Numbered from the stretch's first letter, positions 38,901-53,827 are shown. The stretch: DNA of 64,000 nt from Siphonodentalium dalli (GCA_032622095.1 CP136061.1:97215345-97279344); one strand, 5' to 3'. Program-made: numbers and translations. The notes: a model not told the origin generated them from the letters alone.

Positions 38901-41900
38901 AGCCTACATGTATCTTGTTAGCAGCCTACATGTATCTTGTTAGCAGCCTGAGAACACTACGTGTATCTTGTTAGCAGCCTACGTGTATCTTGTTAGCAGC
39001 CTACATGTATCTTGTTAGCAGCCTACATGTATCTTGTTAGCAGCCTGAGAACACTACGTGTATTTTGTTAGCAGCCTATGTGTATCTTGTTAGCAGCCTA
39101 CATGTATCTTGTTAGCAGCCTGAGAACACTACATGTATCTTGTTAGCAGCCTACGTGTATCTTGTTAGCAGCCTACATGTATCTTGTTAGCAGCCTACGT
39201 GTATCTTGTTAGCAGCCTACATGTATCTTGTTAGCAGCCTACATGTATCTTGTTAGCAGCCTACGTGTATCTTGTTAGCAGCCTACATGTATCTTGTTAG
39301 CAGCCTGAGAACACTACATGTATCTTGTTAGCAGCCTACATGTATCTTGTTAGCAGCCTACATGTATCTTGTTAGCAGCCTACATGTATCTTGTTAGCAG
39401 CCTGAGAACACTACGTGTATCTTGTTAGCAGCCTACGTGTATCTTGTTAGCAGCCTACATGTATCTTGTTAGCAGCCTGAGAACACTACATGTATCTTGT
39501 TAGCAGCCTACATGTATCTTGTTAGCAGCCTACATGTATCTTGTTAGCAGCCTACATGTATCTTGTTAGCAGCCTACGTGTATCTTGTTAGCAGCCTACA
39601 TGTATCTTGTTAGCAGCCTACATGTATCTTGTTAGCAGCCTGAGAACACTACATGTATCTTGTTAGCAGCCTACATGTATCTTGTTAGCAGCCTACGTGT
39701 ATCTTGTTAGCAGCCTACATGTATCTTGTTAGCAGCCTACGTGTATCTTGTTAGCAGCCTGAGAACACTACATGTATCTTGTTAGCAGCCTGAGATCACT
39801 ACATGTATCTTGTTAGCAGCCTGAGTTCAATACATGTATCTTGTTAGCAGCCTGAGAACACTACATGTATCTTGTTAGCAGCCTGAGAACACTACATGTA
39901 TCTTGTTAGCAGCCTACATGTATCTTGTTAGCAGCCTACGTGTATCTTGTTAGCAGCCTACATGTATCTTGTTAGCAGCCTACATGTATCTTGTTAGCAG
40001 CCTACATGTATCTTGTTAGCAGCCTACATGTATCTTGTTAGCCGCCTACATGTATCTTGTTAGCAGCCTACGTGTATCTTGTTAGCAGCCTACATGTATC
40101 TTGTTAGCAGCCTACATGTATCTTGTTAGCAGCCTACGTGTATCTTGTTAGCAGCCTACATGTATCTTGTTAGCAGCCTGAGAACACTACATGTATCTTG
40201 TTAGCAGCCTACGTGTATCTTGTTAGCAGCCTACATGTATCTTGTTAGCAGCATACATGTATCTTGTTAGCAGCCTACATGTATCTTGTTAGCAGCCTAC
40301 ATGTATCTTGTTATCCGCCTACATGTATCTTGTTAGCAGCCTACATGTATCTTGTTAGCAGCCTATGTGTATCTTGTTAGCAGCCTGAGAACACTACATA
40401 TATCTTGTTAGCAGCCTGAGAACACTACATGTATCTTGTTAGCAGCCTGAGAACACTACATGTATCTTGTTAGCAGCCTACATGTATCTTGTTAGCAGCC
40501 TGAGAACACTACATGTATCTTGTTAGCAGCCTACGTGTATCTTGTTAGCAGCCTACATGTATCTTGTTAGCAGCCTACATGTATCTTGTTAGCAGCCTAC
40601 ATGTATCTTGTTAGCAGCCTACATGTATCTTGTTAGCCGCCTACATGTATCTTGTTAGCAGCCTACATGTATCTTGTTAGCAGCCTAAGTGTATCTTGTT
40701 AGCAGCCTACATGTATCTTGTTAGCAGCCTGAGAACACTACATGTATCTTGTTAGCAGCCTACATGTATCTTGTTAGCAGCCTACATGTATCTTGTTAGC
40801 AGCCTGAGAACACTACATGTATCTTGTTAGCAGCCTACGTGTATCTTGTTAGCAGTCTACATGTATCTTGTTAGCAGCCTGAGAACACTACATGTATCTT
40901 GTTAGCAGCCTACGTGTATCTTGTTAGCAGCCTGAGAACACTACATGTATCTTGTTAGCAGCCTGAGAACACTACATGTATCTTGTTAGCAGCCTACATG
41001 TATCTTGTTAGCAGCCTACATGTATCTTGTTAGCAGCCTACGTGTATCTTGTTAGCAGCCTACATGTATCTTGTTAGCAGCCTACATGTATCTTGTTAGC
41101 AGCCTACGTGTATCTTGTTAGCAGCCTACATGTATCTTGTTAGCAGCATACGTGTATCTTGTTAGCAGCCTACATGTATCTTGTTAGCAGCCTGAGAACA
41201 CTACATGTATCTTGTTAGCAGCCTACGTGTATCTTGTTAGCAGCCTACATGTATCTTGTTAGCAGCATACGTGTATCTTGTTAGCAGCCTACATGTATCT
41301 TGTTAGCAGCCTGAGAACACTACATGTATCTTGTTAGCAGCCTACATGTATCTTGTTAGCAGCCTACATGTATCTTGTTAGCAGCCTACGTGTATCTTGT
41401 TAGCAGCCTACATGTATCTTGTTAGCAGCCTGAGAACACTACATGTATCTTGTTAGCAGCCTACGTGTATCTTGTTAGCAGCCTACATGTATCTTGTTAG
41501 CAGCCTGAGAACACTACATGTATCTTGTTAGCAGCCTACGTGTATCTTGTTAGCAGCCTACATGTATCTTGTTAGCAGCCTGAGAACACTACATGTATCT
41601 TGTTAGCCGCCTACATGTATCTTGTTAGCAGCCTACATGTATCTTGTTAGCAGCCTACATGTATCTTGTTAGCAGCCTGAGAACACTACATGTATCTTGT
41701 TAGCAGCCTACATGTATCTTGTTAGCAGCCTACGTGTATCTTGTTAGCAGCCTACATGTATCTTATTAGCAGCCTGAGAACACTACATGTATCTTGTTAG
41801 CAGCCTACGTGTATCTTGTTAGCAGCCTGAGAACACTACATGTATCTTGTTAGCAGCCTACGTGTATCTTGTTAGCAGCCTGAGAACACTACATGTATCT

Positions 41901-42420
41901 TGTTAGCAGCCTACGTGTATCTTGTTAGCAGCCTGAGAACACTACATGTATCTTGTTAGCAGCCTACATGTATCTTGTTAGCAGCCTACGTGTATCTTGT
42001 TAGCAGCCTACATGTATCTTGTTAGCAGCCTACATGTATCCTGTTAGCAGCATGAGAACACTATATGTATCTTGTTAGCAGCCTACGTGTATCTTGTTAG
42101 CAGCCTACATGTATCTTGTTAGCAGCCTGAGAACACTACATGTATCTTGTTAGCAGCCTACGTGTATCTTGTTAGCAGCCTGAGAACACTACATGTATCT
42201 TGTTAGGAGCCTACATGTATCTTGTTACCAGCCTACGTGTATCTTGTTAGCAGCCTACATGTATCTTGTTAGAAGCCTACATGTATCTTGTTAGCAGCAT
42301 GAGAACACTATATGTATCTTGTTAGCAGCCTACATGTATCTTGTTAGCAGCCTACATGTATCTTGTTAGCAGCCTACATGTATCTTGTTAGCAGCCTGAG
42401 AACACTACATGTATCTTGTT

Positions 42421-44281
42421 AGTAGCCTGAGATCACTACATGTATCTTGTTAGCAGCCTGAGATCACTACATGTATCTTGTTAGCGACCTGAGAACACTA
42501 CATGTTTCTTGTTAGCAGCCTGAGAACACTACGTGTATCTTGTTAGCAGCCTACGTGTATCTTGTTAGCAGCCTACGTGTATCTTGTTAGCAGCCTACAT
42601 GTATCTTGTTAGCAGCCTACATGTATCTTGTTAGCAGCCTACATGTATCTTGTTAGCAGCCTACATGTATCTTGTTAGCAGCCTACATGTATCTTGTTAG
42701 CAGCCTACATGTATCTTGTTAGCAGCCTACATGTATCTTGTTAGCCGCCTGAGAACACTACATGTATCTTGTTAGCAGCCTGAGAACACTACATGTATCT
42801 TGTTAGCAGCCTGAGAACACTACATGTATCTTGTTAGCAGCCTGAGAACACTACATGTATCTTGTTAGCAGCCTGATAACACTACATGTATCTTGTTAGC
42901 AGCCTGAGAACACTACATGTATCTTGTTAGCAGCCTGAGATCACTACATGTATCTTGTTAGCGACCTGAGAACACTACATGTATCTTGTTAGCAGCCTAC
43001 ATGTATCTTGTTAGCAGCCTACATGTATCTTGTTAGCAGCCTACATGTATCTTGTTAGCAGCCTGAGAACACTACATGTATCTTGTTAGCAGCCTGAGAT
43101 CACTACATGTATCTTGTTAGCAGCCTACATGTATCTTGTTAGCAGCCTGAGAACACTACATGTATCTTGTTAGCAGCCTGAGATCACTACATGTATCTTG
43201 TTAGCGACCTGAGAACACTACATGTATCTTGTTAGCAGCCTACATGTATCTTGTTAGCCGTCTGAGAACACTACATGTATCTTGTTAGCAGCCTACATGT
43301 ATCTTGTTAGCCGCCTGAGAACACTACATGTATCTTGTTAGCAGCCTGAGATCACTACATGTATCTTGTTAGCAGCCTGAGATCACTACATATATCTTGT
43401 TAGCAGCCTGAGAACACTACATGTATCTTGTTAGCAGCCTGAGATCACTACATGTATCTTGTTAGCAGCCTGAGATCACTACATGTATCTTGTTAGCAGC
43501 CTGAGATCACTACATGTATCTTGTTAGCAGCCTGAGATCACTACATGTATCTTGTTAGCAGCCTGAGATCACTACATGTATCTTGTTAGCAGCCTGAGAA
43601 CACTACATGTATCTTGTTAGGAGCCTGAGATCGCTACATGTATCTTGTTAGCAGCCTGAGATCACTACATGTATCTTGTTAGCAGCCTGAGATCACTACA
43701 TGTATCTTGTTAGCAGCCTGAGATCACTACATGTATCTTGTTAGCAGCCTGAGATCACTACATGTATCTTGTTAGCAGCCTGAGATCACTACATGTATCT
43801 TGTGAGCAGCCTGAGATCACTACATGTATCTTGTTAGCAGCCTGAGATCACTACATGTATCTTGTTAGCAGCCTGAGAACACTACATGTATCTTGTTAGC
43901 AGCCTGAGATCACTACATGTATCTTGTTAGCAGCCTGAGATCACTACATGTATCTTGTTAGCAGCCTGAGATCACTACATGTATCTTGTTAGCAGCCTGA
44001 GATCACTACATGTATCTTGTTAGCAGCCTGAGATCACTACATGTATCTTGTTAGCAGCCTGAGAACACTACATGTATCTTGTTAGCAGCCTGAGATCACT
44101 ACATGTATCTTGTTAGCGACCTGAGAACACTACATGTATCTTGTTAGCAGCCTACATGTATCTTGTTTGCCGCCTGAGAACACTACATGTATCTTGTTAG
44201 CAGCCTACATGTATCTTGTTAGCCGCCTGAGAACACTACATGTATCTTGTTAGCAGCCTGAGATCACTACATGTATCTTGT
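42421..44281 (+). repeat. GATC-variant cluster (GAGATCACT insert)
   Basis: Many 31-bp units have GAGATCACT in place of GAGAACACT, which creates a GATC site. Outside this zone I saw it only at about 39,791, with a related GAGTTCAAT at about 39,824. Interspersed are GCGACC units (about 42,485, 42,962, 43,206, 44,117, 44,286) and GCCGCC or GCCGTC units (about 42,744, 43,257, 43,311, 44,169, 44,223). Confidence 0.9.
43308..44144 (+). repeat. Pure run of 27 consecutive 31-bp units, 21 with GATC
   Basis: From 43,308 to the next 22-bp unit at 44,145 is 837 bases, exactly 27 x 31. Reading unit by unit, 21 have the GATC form; units 1, 4, 10, 19, 25 and 27 have AAC. Two AAC-to-AAC steps of six units (4 to 10 and 19 to 25) hint at a 186-bp higher-order period. 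Private changes are TATATATC (unit 3), ATCGC (unit 11) and GTGAGCAG (unit 17). Confidence 0.93.
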
Positions 44282-44859
44282 TAGCGACCTGAGAACACTA
44301 CATGTATCTTGTTAGCTGCCTACATGTATCTTGTTAGCAGCCTACATGTATCTTGTTAGCAGCCTACATGTATCTTGTTAGCAGCCTACATGTATCTTGT
44401 TAGAAGCCTGAGAACACTACATGTATCTTGTTAGCAGCCTACATGTATCTTGTTAGCAGCCTACGTGTATCTTGTTAGCAGCCTGAGAACACTACATGTA
44501 TCTTGTTAGCAGCCTACATGTATCTTGTTAGCAGCCTACGTGTATCTTATTAGCAGCCTGAGAACACTACATGTATCTTGTTAGCAGCCTACATGTATCT
44601 TGTTAGCAGCCTACGTGTATCTTGTTAGCAGCCTGAGAACATTACATGTATCTTGTTAGCAGCCTATATGTATCTTGTTAGCAGCCTGAGAACACTACAT
44701 GTATCTTGTTAGCAGCCTACATGTATCTTGTTAGCAGCCTACGTGTATCTTGTTAGCAGCCTGAGAACACTACATGTATCTTGTTAGCAGCCTACATGTA
44801 TCTTGTTAGCAGCCTACGTGTATCTTGTTAGCAGCCTGAGAACACTACATGTATCTTGT

Positions 44860-44880
44860 TAGCAGCCTACATTATCTTGT
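44860..44880 (+). repeat. 21-bp unit (lost G in ACATGT)
   Basis: The core reads ACATTATC, missing the G, so the ACATGT palindrome is destroyed in this unit. Unit starts are 44,860 and 44,881. Confidence 0.9.
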
Positions 44881-46381
44881 TAGCAGCCTACGTGTATCTT
44901 GTTAGCAGCCTACATGTATCTTGTTAGCAGCCTACATGTATCTTGTTAGCAGCCTACATGTATCTTGTTAGCAGCCTGAGAACACTACATGTATCTTGTT
45001 AGCAGCCTACATGTATCTTGTTAGCAGCCTACATGTATCTTGTTAGCAGCCTGAGAACACTACATGTATCTTGTTAGCAGCCTACGTGTATCTTGTTAGC
45101 AGCCTACGTGTATCTTGTTAGCAGCCTGAGAACACTACATGTATCTTGTTAGCAGCCTACATGTATCTTGTTAGCAGCCTACATGTATCTTGTTAGCAGC
45201 CTACATGTATCTTGTTAGCAGCCTGAGAACACTACATGTATCTTGTTAGCAGCCTACATGTATCTTGTTAGCAGCCTACGTGTATCTTGTTAGCAGCCTG
45301 AGAACACTACATGTATCTTGTTAGCAGCCTACATGTATCTTGTTAGCAGCCTACGGGTATCTTGTTAGCAGCCTACATGTATCTTGTTAGCAGCCTACAT
45401 GTATCTTGTTAGCAGCCTGAGAACACTACATGTATCTTGTTAGCAGCCTACATGTATCTTGTTAGCAGCCTACATGTATCTTGTTAGCAGCCTACATGTA
45501 TCTTGTTAGCAGTCTACATGTATCTTGTTAGCAGCCTGAGAACACTACATGTATCTTGTTAGCAGCCTACGTGTATCTTGTTAGCAGCCTACGTGTATCT
45601 TGTTAGCAGCCTGAGAACACTACATGTATCTTGTTAGCAGCCTACATGTATCTTGTTAGCAGCCTACATGTATCTTGTTAGCAGCCTGAGAACACTACAT
45701 GTATCTTGTTAGCAGCCTACGTGTATCTTGTTAGCAGCCTACGTGTATCTTGTTAGCAGCCTGAGAACACTACATGTATCTTGTTAGCAGCCTACGTGTA
45801 TCTTGTTAGCAGCCTACGTGTATCTTGTTAGCAGCCTACATGTATCTTGTTAGCAGCCTACATGTATCTTGTTAGCAGCCTACGTGTATCTTGTTAGCAG
45901 CCTGAGAACACTACATGTATCTTGTTAGCAGCCTGAGAACACTACATGTATCTTGTTAGCAGCCTACGTGTATCTTGTTAGCAGCCTGAGAACACTACAT
46001 GTATCTTGTTAGCAGCCTGAGAACACTACATGTATCTTGTTAGCAGCCTACATGTATCTTGTTAGTAGGCTACGTGTATCTTGTTAGCAGCCTACTTGTG
46101 TCTTGTTAGCAGCCTGAGAACACTACATGTATCTTGTTAGCAGCCTGAGAACACTACATGTATCTTGTTAGCAGCATGAGAACACTACATGTATCTTGTT
46201 AGCGACCTGAGAACACTACATGTATCTTGTTAGCAGCCTACGTGTATCTTGTTAGCAGCCTGAGAACACTACATGTATCTTGTTAGCAGCCTGAGAACAC
46301 TACATGTATCTTGTTAGCAGCCTGAGAACACTACATGTATCTTGTTAGCAGCCTGAGAACACTACATGTATCTTGTTAGCA

Positions 46382-49300
46382 GCATGAGAACACTACATGT
46401 ATCTTGTTAGCAGCCTACGTGTATCTTGTTAGCAGCCTGAGAACACTACATGTATCTTGTTAGCAGCCTACATGTATCTTGTTAGCAGCCTGAGAACACT
46501 ACATGTATCTTGTTAGCAGCCTGACAACACTACATGTATCTTGTTAGCAGCCTGAGAACACTACATGTATCTTGTTAGCAGCCTACATGTATCTTGTTAG
46601 CAGCCTACGTGTATCTTGTTAGCAGCCTGAGAACACTACATGTATCTTGTTAGCAGCCTGAGAACACTACATGTATCTTGTTAGCAGCCTGAGAACACTA
46701 CATGTATCTTGTTAGCAGCCTACGTGTATCTTGTTAGCAGCCTGAGAACACTACATGTATCTTGTTAGCAGCCTACGTGTATCTTGTTAGCAGCCTACAT
46801 GTATCTTGTTAGCAGCCTACATGTATCTTGTTAGCAGCCTGAGAACACTACATGTATCTTGTTAGCAGCCTACATGTATCTTGTTAGCAGCCTACGTGTA
46901 TCTTGTTAGCAGCCTGAGAACACTACATGTATCTTGTTAGCAGCCTGAGAACACTACATGTATCTTGTTAGCAGCCTGAGAACACTACATGTATCTTGTT
47001 AGCAGCCTACGTGTATCTTGTTAGCAGCCTACATGTATCTTGTTAGCAGCCTACATGTATCTTGTTAGCAGCCTGAGAACACTACATGTATCTTGTTAGC
47101 AGCCTACATGTATCTTGTTAGCAGCCTACGTGTATCTTGTTAGCAGCCTGAGAACACTACATGTATCTTGTTAGCAGCCTGAGAACACTACATGTATCTT
47201 GTTAGCAGCCTGAGAACACTACATGTATCTTGTTAGCAGCCTACGTGTATCTTGTTAGCAGCCTACATGTATCTTGTTAGCAGCCTGAGAACACTACATG
47301 TATCTTGTTAGCAGCCTACGTGTATCTTGTTAGCAGCCTGAGAACACTACATGTATCTTGTTAGCAGCCTACGTGTATCTTGTTAGCAGCCTACATGTAT
47401 CTTGTTAGCAGCCTACATGTATCTTGTTAGCAGCCTACGTGTATCTTGTTAGCAGCCTACGTGTATGTTGTTAGCAGCCTGAGAACACTACATGTATCTT
47501 GTTAGCAGCCTGAGAACACTACATGTATCTTGTTAGCAGCCTGAGAACACTACATGTATCTTGTTAGCAGCCTACATGTATCTTGTTAGCAGCCTACGTG
47601 TATCTTGTTAGCAGCCTGAGAACACTACATGTATCTTGTTAGCAGCCTGAGAACACTACATGTATCTTGTTAGCAGCCTGAGAACACTACGTGTATCTTG
47701 TTAGCAGCCTGAGAACACTACATGTATCTTGTTAGCAGCCTGAGAACACTACAAGTATCTTGTTAGCAGCCTACATGTATCTTGTTAGCAGCCTACGTGT
47801 ATCTTGTTAGCAGCCTGAGAACACTACATGTATCTTGTTAGCAGCCTGAGAACACTACATGTATCTTGTTAGCAGCCTGAGAACACTACATGTATCTTGT
47901 TAGCAGCCTACATGTATCTTGTTAGCAGCCTACGTGTATCTTGTTAGCAGCCTGAGAACACTACATGTATCTTGTTAGCAGCCTGAGAACACTACATGTA
48001 TCTTGTTAGCAGCCTGAGAACACTACATGTATCTTGTTAGCAGCCTGAGAACACTACATGTATCTTGTTAGCAGCCTGAGAACACTACATGTATCTTGTT
48101 AGCAGCCTACATGTATCTTGTTAGCAGCCTACGTGTATCTTGTTAGCAGCCTGAGAACACTACATGTATCTTGTTAGCAGCCTGAGAACACTACATGTAT
48201 CTTGTTAGCAGCCTGAGAACACTACATGTATCTTGTTAGCAGCCTGAGAACACTACATGTATCTTGTTAGCAGCCTGAGAACACTACATGTATCTTGTTA
48301 GCAGCCTGAGAACACTACATGTATCTTGTTAGCAGCCTACATGTATCTTGTTAGCAGCCTACGTGTATCTTGTTAGCAGCCTGAGAACACTACATGTATC
48401 TTGTTAGCAGCCTGAGAACACTACATGTATCTTGTTAGCAGCCTGAGAACAATACATGTATCTTGTTAGCAGCCTGAGAACACTACATGTATCTTGTTAG
48501 CAGCCTACATGTATCTTGTTAGCAGCCTACATGTATCTTGTTAGCAGCCTACATGTATCTTGTTAGCAGCCTGAGAACACTACATGTATCTTGTTAGCAG
48601 CCTGAGAACACTACATGTATCTTGTTAGCAGCCTGAGAACACTACATGTATCTTGTTAGCAGCCTGAGAACACTACATGTATCTTGTTAGCAGCCTGAGA
48701 ACACTACATGTATCTTGTTAGCAGCCTACATGTATCTTGTTAGCAGCCTACATGTATCTTGTTAGCAGCCTACATGTATCTTGTTAGCAGCCTGAGAACA
48801 CTACATGTATCTTGTTAGCAGCCTACGTGTATCTTGTTAGCAGCCTGAGAACACTACATGTATCTTGTTAGCAGCCTGAGAACACTACATGTATCTTGTT
48901 AGCAGCCTGAGAACACTACATGTATCTTGTTAGCAGCCTACATGTATCTTGTTAGCAGCCTACATGTATCTTGTTAGCAGCCTACATGTATCTTGTTAGC
49001 AGCCTACATGTATCTTGTTAGCAGCCTGAGAACACTACATGTATCTTGTTAGCAGCCTGAGAACACTACATGTATCTTGTTAGCAGCCTGAGAACACTAC
49101 ATGTATCTTGTTAGCAGCCTACATGTATCTTGTTAGCAGCCTGAGAACACTACATGTATCTTGTTAGCAGCCTGAGAACACTACATGTATCTTGTTAGCA
49201 GCCTGAGAACACTACATGTATCTTGTTAGCAGCCTACGTGTATCTTGTTAGCAGCCTGAGAACACTACATGTATCTTGTTAGCAGCCTACGTGTATCTTG

Positions 49301-50053
49301 TTAGCAGCCTACGTGTATCTTGTTAGCAGCCTGAGAACACTACATGTATCTTGTTAGCAGCCTACGTGTATCTTGTTAGCAGCCTACGTGTATCTTGTTA
49401 GCAGCCTACGTGTATCTTGTTAGCAGCCTGAGAACACTACATGTATCTTGTTAGCAGCCTGAGAACACTACATGTATCTTGTTAGCAGCCTGAGAACACT
49501 ACATGTATCTTGTTAGCGACATGAGAACACTACATGTATCTTGTTAGCAGCCTGAGAACACTACATGTATCTTGTTAGCAGCCTACGTGTATCTTGTTAG
49601 CAGCCTACATGTATCTTGTTAGCAGCCTGAGAACACTACATGTATCTTGTTAGCAGCCTGAGAACACTACATGTATCTTGTTAGCAGCCTGAGAACACTA
49701 CATGTATCTTGTTAGCAGCCTATGTGTATCTTGTTAGCAGCCTGAGAACACTACATGTATCTTGTTAGCAGCCTGAGAACACTACATGTATCTTGTTAGC
49801 AGCCTACATGTGTCTTGTTAGCAGCCTACGTGTATCTTGTTAGCAGCCTACGTGTATCTTGTTAGCAGCCTGAGAACGCTACATGTATCTTGTTAGCAGC
49901 CTACGTGTATCTTGTTAGCAGCCTACGTGTATCTTGTTAGCAGCCTACGTGTATCTTGTTAGCAGCCTGAGAACACTACATGTATCGTGTTAGCAGCCTG
50001 AGAACACTACATGTATCTTGTTAGCAGCCTGAGAACACTACATGTATCTTGTT
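46382..50053 (+). repeat. Kilobase higher-order repeat, copy H1 (phase point 47,001)
   Basis: This segment matches 53,187-56,880 at offset 6,827, reducing to 6,805 left of about 46.5 kb where the other copy has one extra 22-mer. Shared unit order was read from 46,382 (GCATGAG, partner 53,187) to 49,871 (GAACGCT, partner 56,698). It lacks several variants of the later copies (GTTAGTAG, ACGTATATC, TTGATAG): at 48,814, 49,364 and 48,684 it has the ordinary form. Private changes include GACAAC at about 46,515 and GTATGTTG at about 47,463. Confidence 0.85.
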
Positions 50054-51878
50054 AGCAGCCTGGGAACACTACATGTATCTTGTTAGCAGCCTGAGAACAC
50101 TACATGTATCTTGTTAGCGACCTGAGAACACTACATGTATCTTGTTAGCAGCCTGAGAACACTACATGTATCTTGTTAGCAGCCTGGGAACACTACATGT
50201 ATCTTGTTAGCAGCCTGAGAACACTACATGTATCTTGTTAGCGACCTGAGAACACTACATGTATCTTGTTAGCAGCCTGAGAACACTACATGTATCTTGT
50301 TAGCGACCTGAGAACACTACATGTATCTTGTTAGCAGCCTGAGAACACTACATGTATCTTGTTAGCAGCCTACGTGTATCTTGTTAGCAGCCTACATGTA
50401 TCTTGTTAGCAGCCTACGTGTATCTTGTTAGCAGCCTGAGAACACTACATGTATCTTGTTAGCAGCCTACGTGTATCTTGTTAGCAGCCTGAGAACACTA
50501 CATGTATCTTGTTAGCAGCCTACGTGTATCTTGTTAGCAGCCTACGTGTATCTTGTTAGCAGCCTGAGAACACTACATGTATCTTGTTAGCAGCCTACGT
50601 GTATCTTGTTAGCAGCCTGAGAACACTACATGTATCTTGTTAGCAGCCTACGTGTATCTTGTTAGCAGCCTACGTGTATCTTGTTAGCAGCCTGAGAACA
50701 CTACATGTATCTTGTTAGCAGCCTACGTGTATCTTGTTAGCAGCCTGAGAACACTACATGTATCTTGTTAGCAGCCTGAGAACACTACATGTATCTTGTT
50801 AGCAGCCTGAGAACACTCCATGTATCTTGTTAGCAGCCTACATGTATCTTGTTAGCAGCCTGAGAACACTACATGTATCTTGTTAGCAGCATACGTGTAT
50901 CTTGTTAGCAGCCTACGTGTATCTTGTTAGCAGCCTACGTGTATCTTGTTAGCAGCCTGAGAACACTACATGTATCTTGTTAGCAGCCTGAGAACACTAC
51001 ATGTATCTTGTTAGCAGCCTGAGAACACTACATGTATCTTGTTAGCAGCCTGAGAACACTACATGTATCTTGTTAGCAGCCTGAGAACACTACATGTATC
51101 TTGTTAGCAGCCTACATGTATCTTGTTAGCAGCCTACATGTATCTTGTTAGCAGCCTGAGAACACTACATGTATCTTGTTAGCAGCCTACGTGTATCTTG
51201 TTAGCAGCCTGAGAACACTACATGTATCTTGTTAGCAGCCTGAGAACACTACATGTATCTTGTTAGCAGCCTGAGAACACTACATGTATCTTGTTAGCAG
51301 CCTACATGTATCTTGTTAGCAGCCTACATGTATCTTGTTAGCAGCCTACATGTATCTTGTTAGCAGCCTACATGTATCTTGTTAGCAGCCTGAGAACACT
51401 ACATGTATCTTGTTAGCAGCCTGAGAACACTACATGTATCTTGTTAGCAGCCTGAGAACACTACATGTATCTTGTTAGCAGCCTACATGTATCTTGTTAG
51501 CAGCCTGAGAACACTACATGTATCTTGTTAGCAGCCTGAGAACACTACATGTATCTTGTTAGCAGCCTGAGAACACTACATGTATCTTGTTAGCAGCCTA
51601 CGTGTATCTTGTTAGCAGCCTGAGAACACTACATGTATCTTGTTAGCAGCCTACGTGTATCTTGTTAGTAGCCTACGTGTATCTTGTTAGCAGCCTGCGA
51701 ACACTACATGTATCTTGTTAGCAGCCTACGTGTATCTTGTTAGCAGCCTACGTGTATCTTGTTAGCAGCCTACGTGTATCTCGTTAGCAGCCTGAGAACA
51801 CTACATGTATCTTGTTAGCAGCCTGAGAACACTACATGTATCTTGTTAGCGACCTGAGAACACTACATGTATCTTGTT
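50054..51878 (+). repeat. Higher-order block T1 (GGGAAC / GCGACC / CTCCATG markers)
   Basis: Paired GGGAACACT units (50,061 and 50,185) alternate with GCGACC units, followed by CTCCATG at about 50,817 and GCATACG at 50,889. The block recurs at offset 1,825 (T2) and at 11,946 rising to 11,968 (T3). A late TGCGAAC marker at 51,691 and a TCTCGTT at about 51,779 recur only in T3 (63,659 and 63,747). Confidence 0.85.
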
Positions 51879-52840
51879 AGCAGCCTGGGAACACTACATG
51901 TATCTTGTTAGCAGCCTGAGAACACTACATGTATCTTGTTAGCGACCTGAGAACACTACATGTATCTTGTTAGCAGCCTGAGAACACTACATGTATCTTG
52001 TTAGCAGCCTGGGAACACTACATGTATCTTGTTAGCAGCCTGAGAACACTACATGTATCTTGTTAGCGACCTGAGAACACTACATGTATCTTGTTAGCAG
52101 CCTGAGAACACTACATGTATCTTGTTAGCGACCTGAGAACACTACATGTATCTTGTTAGCAGCCTGAGAACACTACATGTATCTTGTTAGCAGCCTACGT
52201 GTATCTTGTTAGCAGCCTACATGTATCTTGTTAGCAGCCTACGTGTATCTTGTTAGCAGCCTGAGAACACTACATGTATCTTGTTAGCAGCCTACGTGTA
52301 TCTTGTTAGCAGCCTGAGAACACTACATGTATCTTGTTAGCAGCCTACGTGTATCTTGTTAGCAGCCTACGTGTATCTTGTTAGCAGCCTGAGAACACTA
52401 CATGTATCTTGTTAGCAGCCTACGTGTATCTTGTTAGCAGCCTGAGAACACTACATGTATCTTGTTAGCAGCCTACGTGTATCTTGTTAGCAGCCTACGT
52501 GTATCTTGTTAGCAGCCTGAGAACACTACATGTATCTTGTTAGCAGCCTACGTGTATCTTGTTAGCAGCCTGAGAACACTACATGTATCTTGTTAGCAGC
52601 CTGAGAACACTACATGTATCTTGTTAGCAGCCTGAGAACACTCCATGTATCTTGTTAGCAGCCTACATGTATCTTGTTAGCAGCCTGAGAACACTACATG
52701 TATCTTGTTAGCAGCATACGTGTATCTTGTTAGCAGCCTACGTGTATCTTGTTAGCAGCCTACGTGTATCTTGTTAGCAGCCTGAGAACACTACATGTAT
52801 CTTGTTAGCAGCCTGAGAACACTACATGTATCTTGTTAGC
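51879..52840 (+). repeat. Higher-order block T2 (partial copy of T1 at 1,825-bp offset)
   Basis: GGGAAC at 51,886, CTCCATG at about 52,642 and GCATACG at 52,714 lie 1,825 bp after the T1 markers. The match ends near 52,840: T1 has five 31-mers there and T2 only two, after which the unit orders differ. T2 is therefore a truncated or remodelled copy. Confidence 0.82.
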
Positions 52841-53827
52841 AGCCTACATGTATCTTGTTAGCAGCCTGAGAACACTACATGTATCTTGTTAGCAGCCTAC
52901 GTGTATCTTGTTAGCAGCCTGAGAACACTACATGTATCTTGTTAGCAGCCTACATGTATCTTGTTAGCAGCCTGAGAACACTACATGTATCTTGTTAGCA
53001 GACTGAGAACACTACATGTATCTTGTTAGCAGCCTGAGAACACTACATGTATCTTGATAGCAGCCTGAGAACACTACATGTATCTTGTTAGCAGCCTGAG
53101 AACACTACATGTATCTTGTTAGCAGCCTGAGAACACTACATGTATCTTGTTAGCAGCCTGAGAACACTACATGTATCTTGTTAGCAGCATGAGAACACTA
53201 CATGTATCTTGTTAGCAGCCTACGTGTATCTTGTTAGCAGCCTGAGAACACTACATGTATCTTGTTAGCAGCCTACATGTATCTTGTTAGCAGCCTGAGA
53301 ACACTACATGTATCTTGTTAGCAGCCTACATGTATCTTGTTAGCAGCCTGAGAACACTACATGTATCTTGTTAGCAGCCTGAGAACACTACATGTATCTT
53401 GTTAGCAGCCTACATGTATCTTGTTAGCAGCCTACGTGTATCTTGTTAGCAGCCTGAGAACACTACATGTATCTTGTTAGCAGCCTGAGAACACTACATG
53501 TATCTTGTTAGCAGCCTGAGAACACTACATGTATCTTGTTAGCAGCCTACGTGTATCTTGTTAGCAGCCTGAGAACACTACATGTATCTTGTTAGCAGCC
53601 TACGTGTATCTTGTTAGCAGCCTACATGTATCTTGTTAGCAGCCTACATGTATCTTGTTAGCAGCCTGAGAACACTACTTGTATCTTGTTAGCAGCCTAC
53701 ATGTATCTTGTTAGCAGCCTACGTGTATCTTGTTAGCAGCCTGAGAACACTACATGTATCTTGTTAGCAGCCTGAGAACACTACATGTATCTTGTTAGCA
53801 GCCTGAGAACACTACATGTATCTTGTT

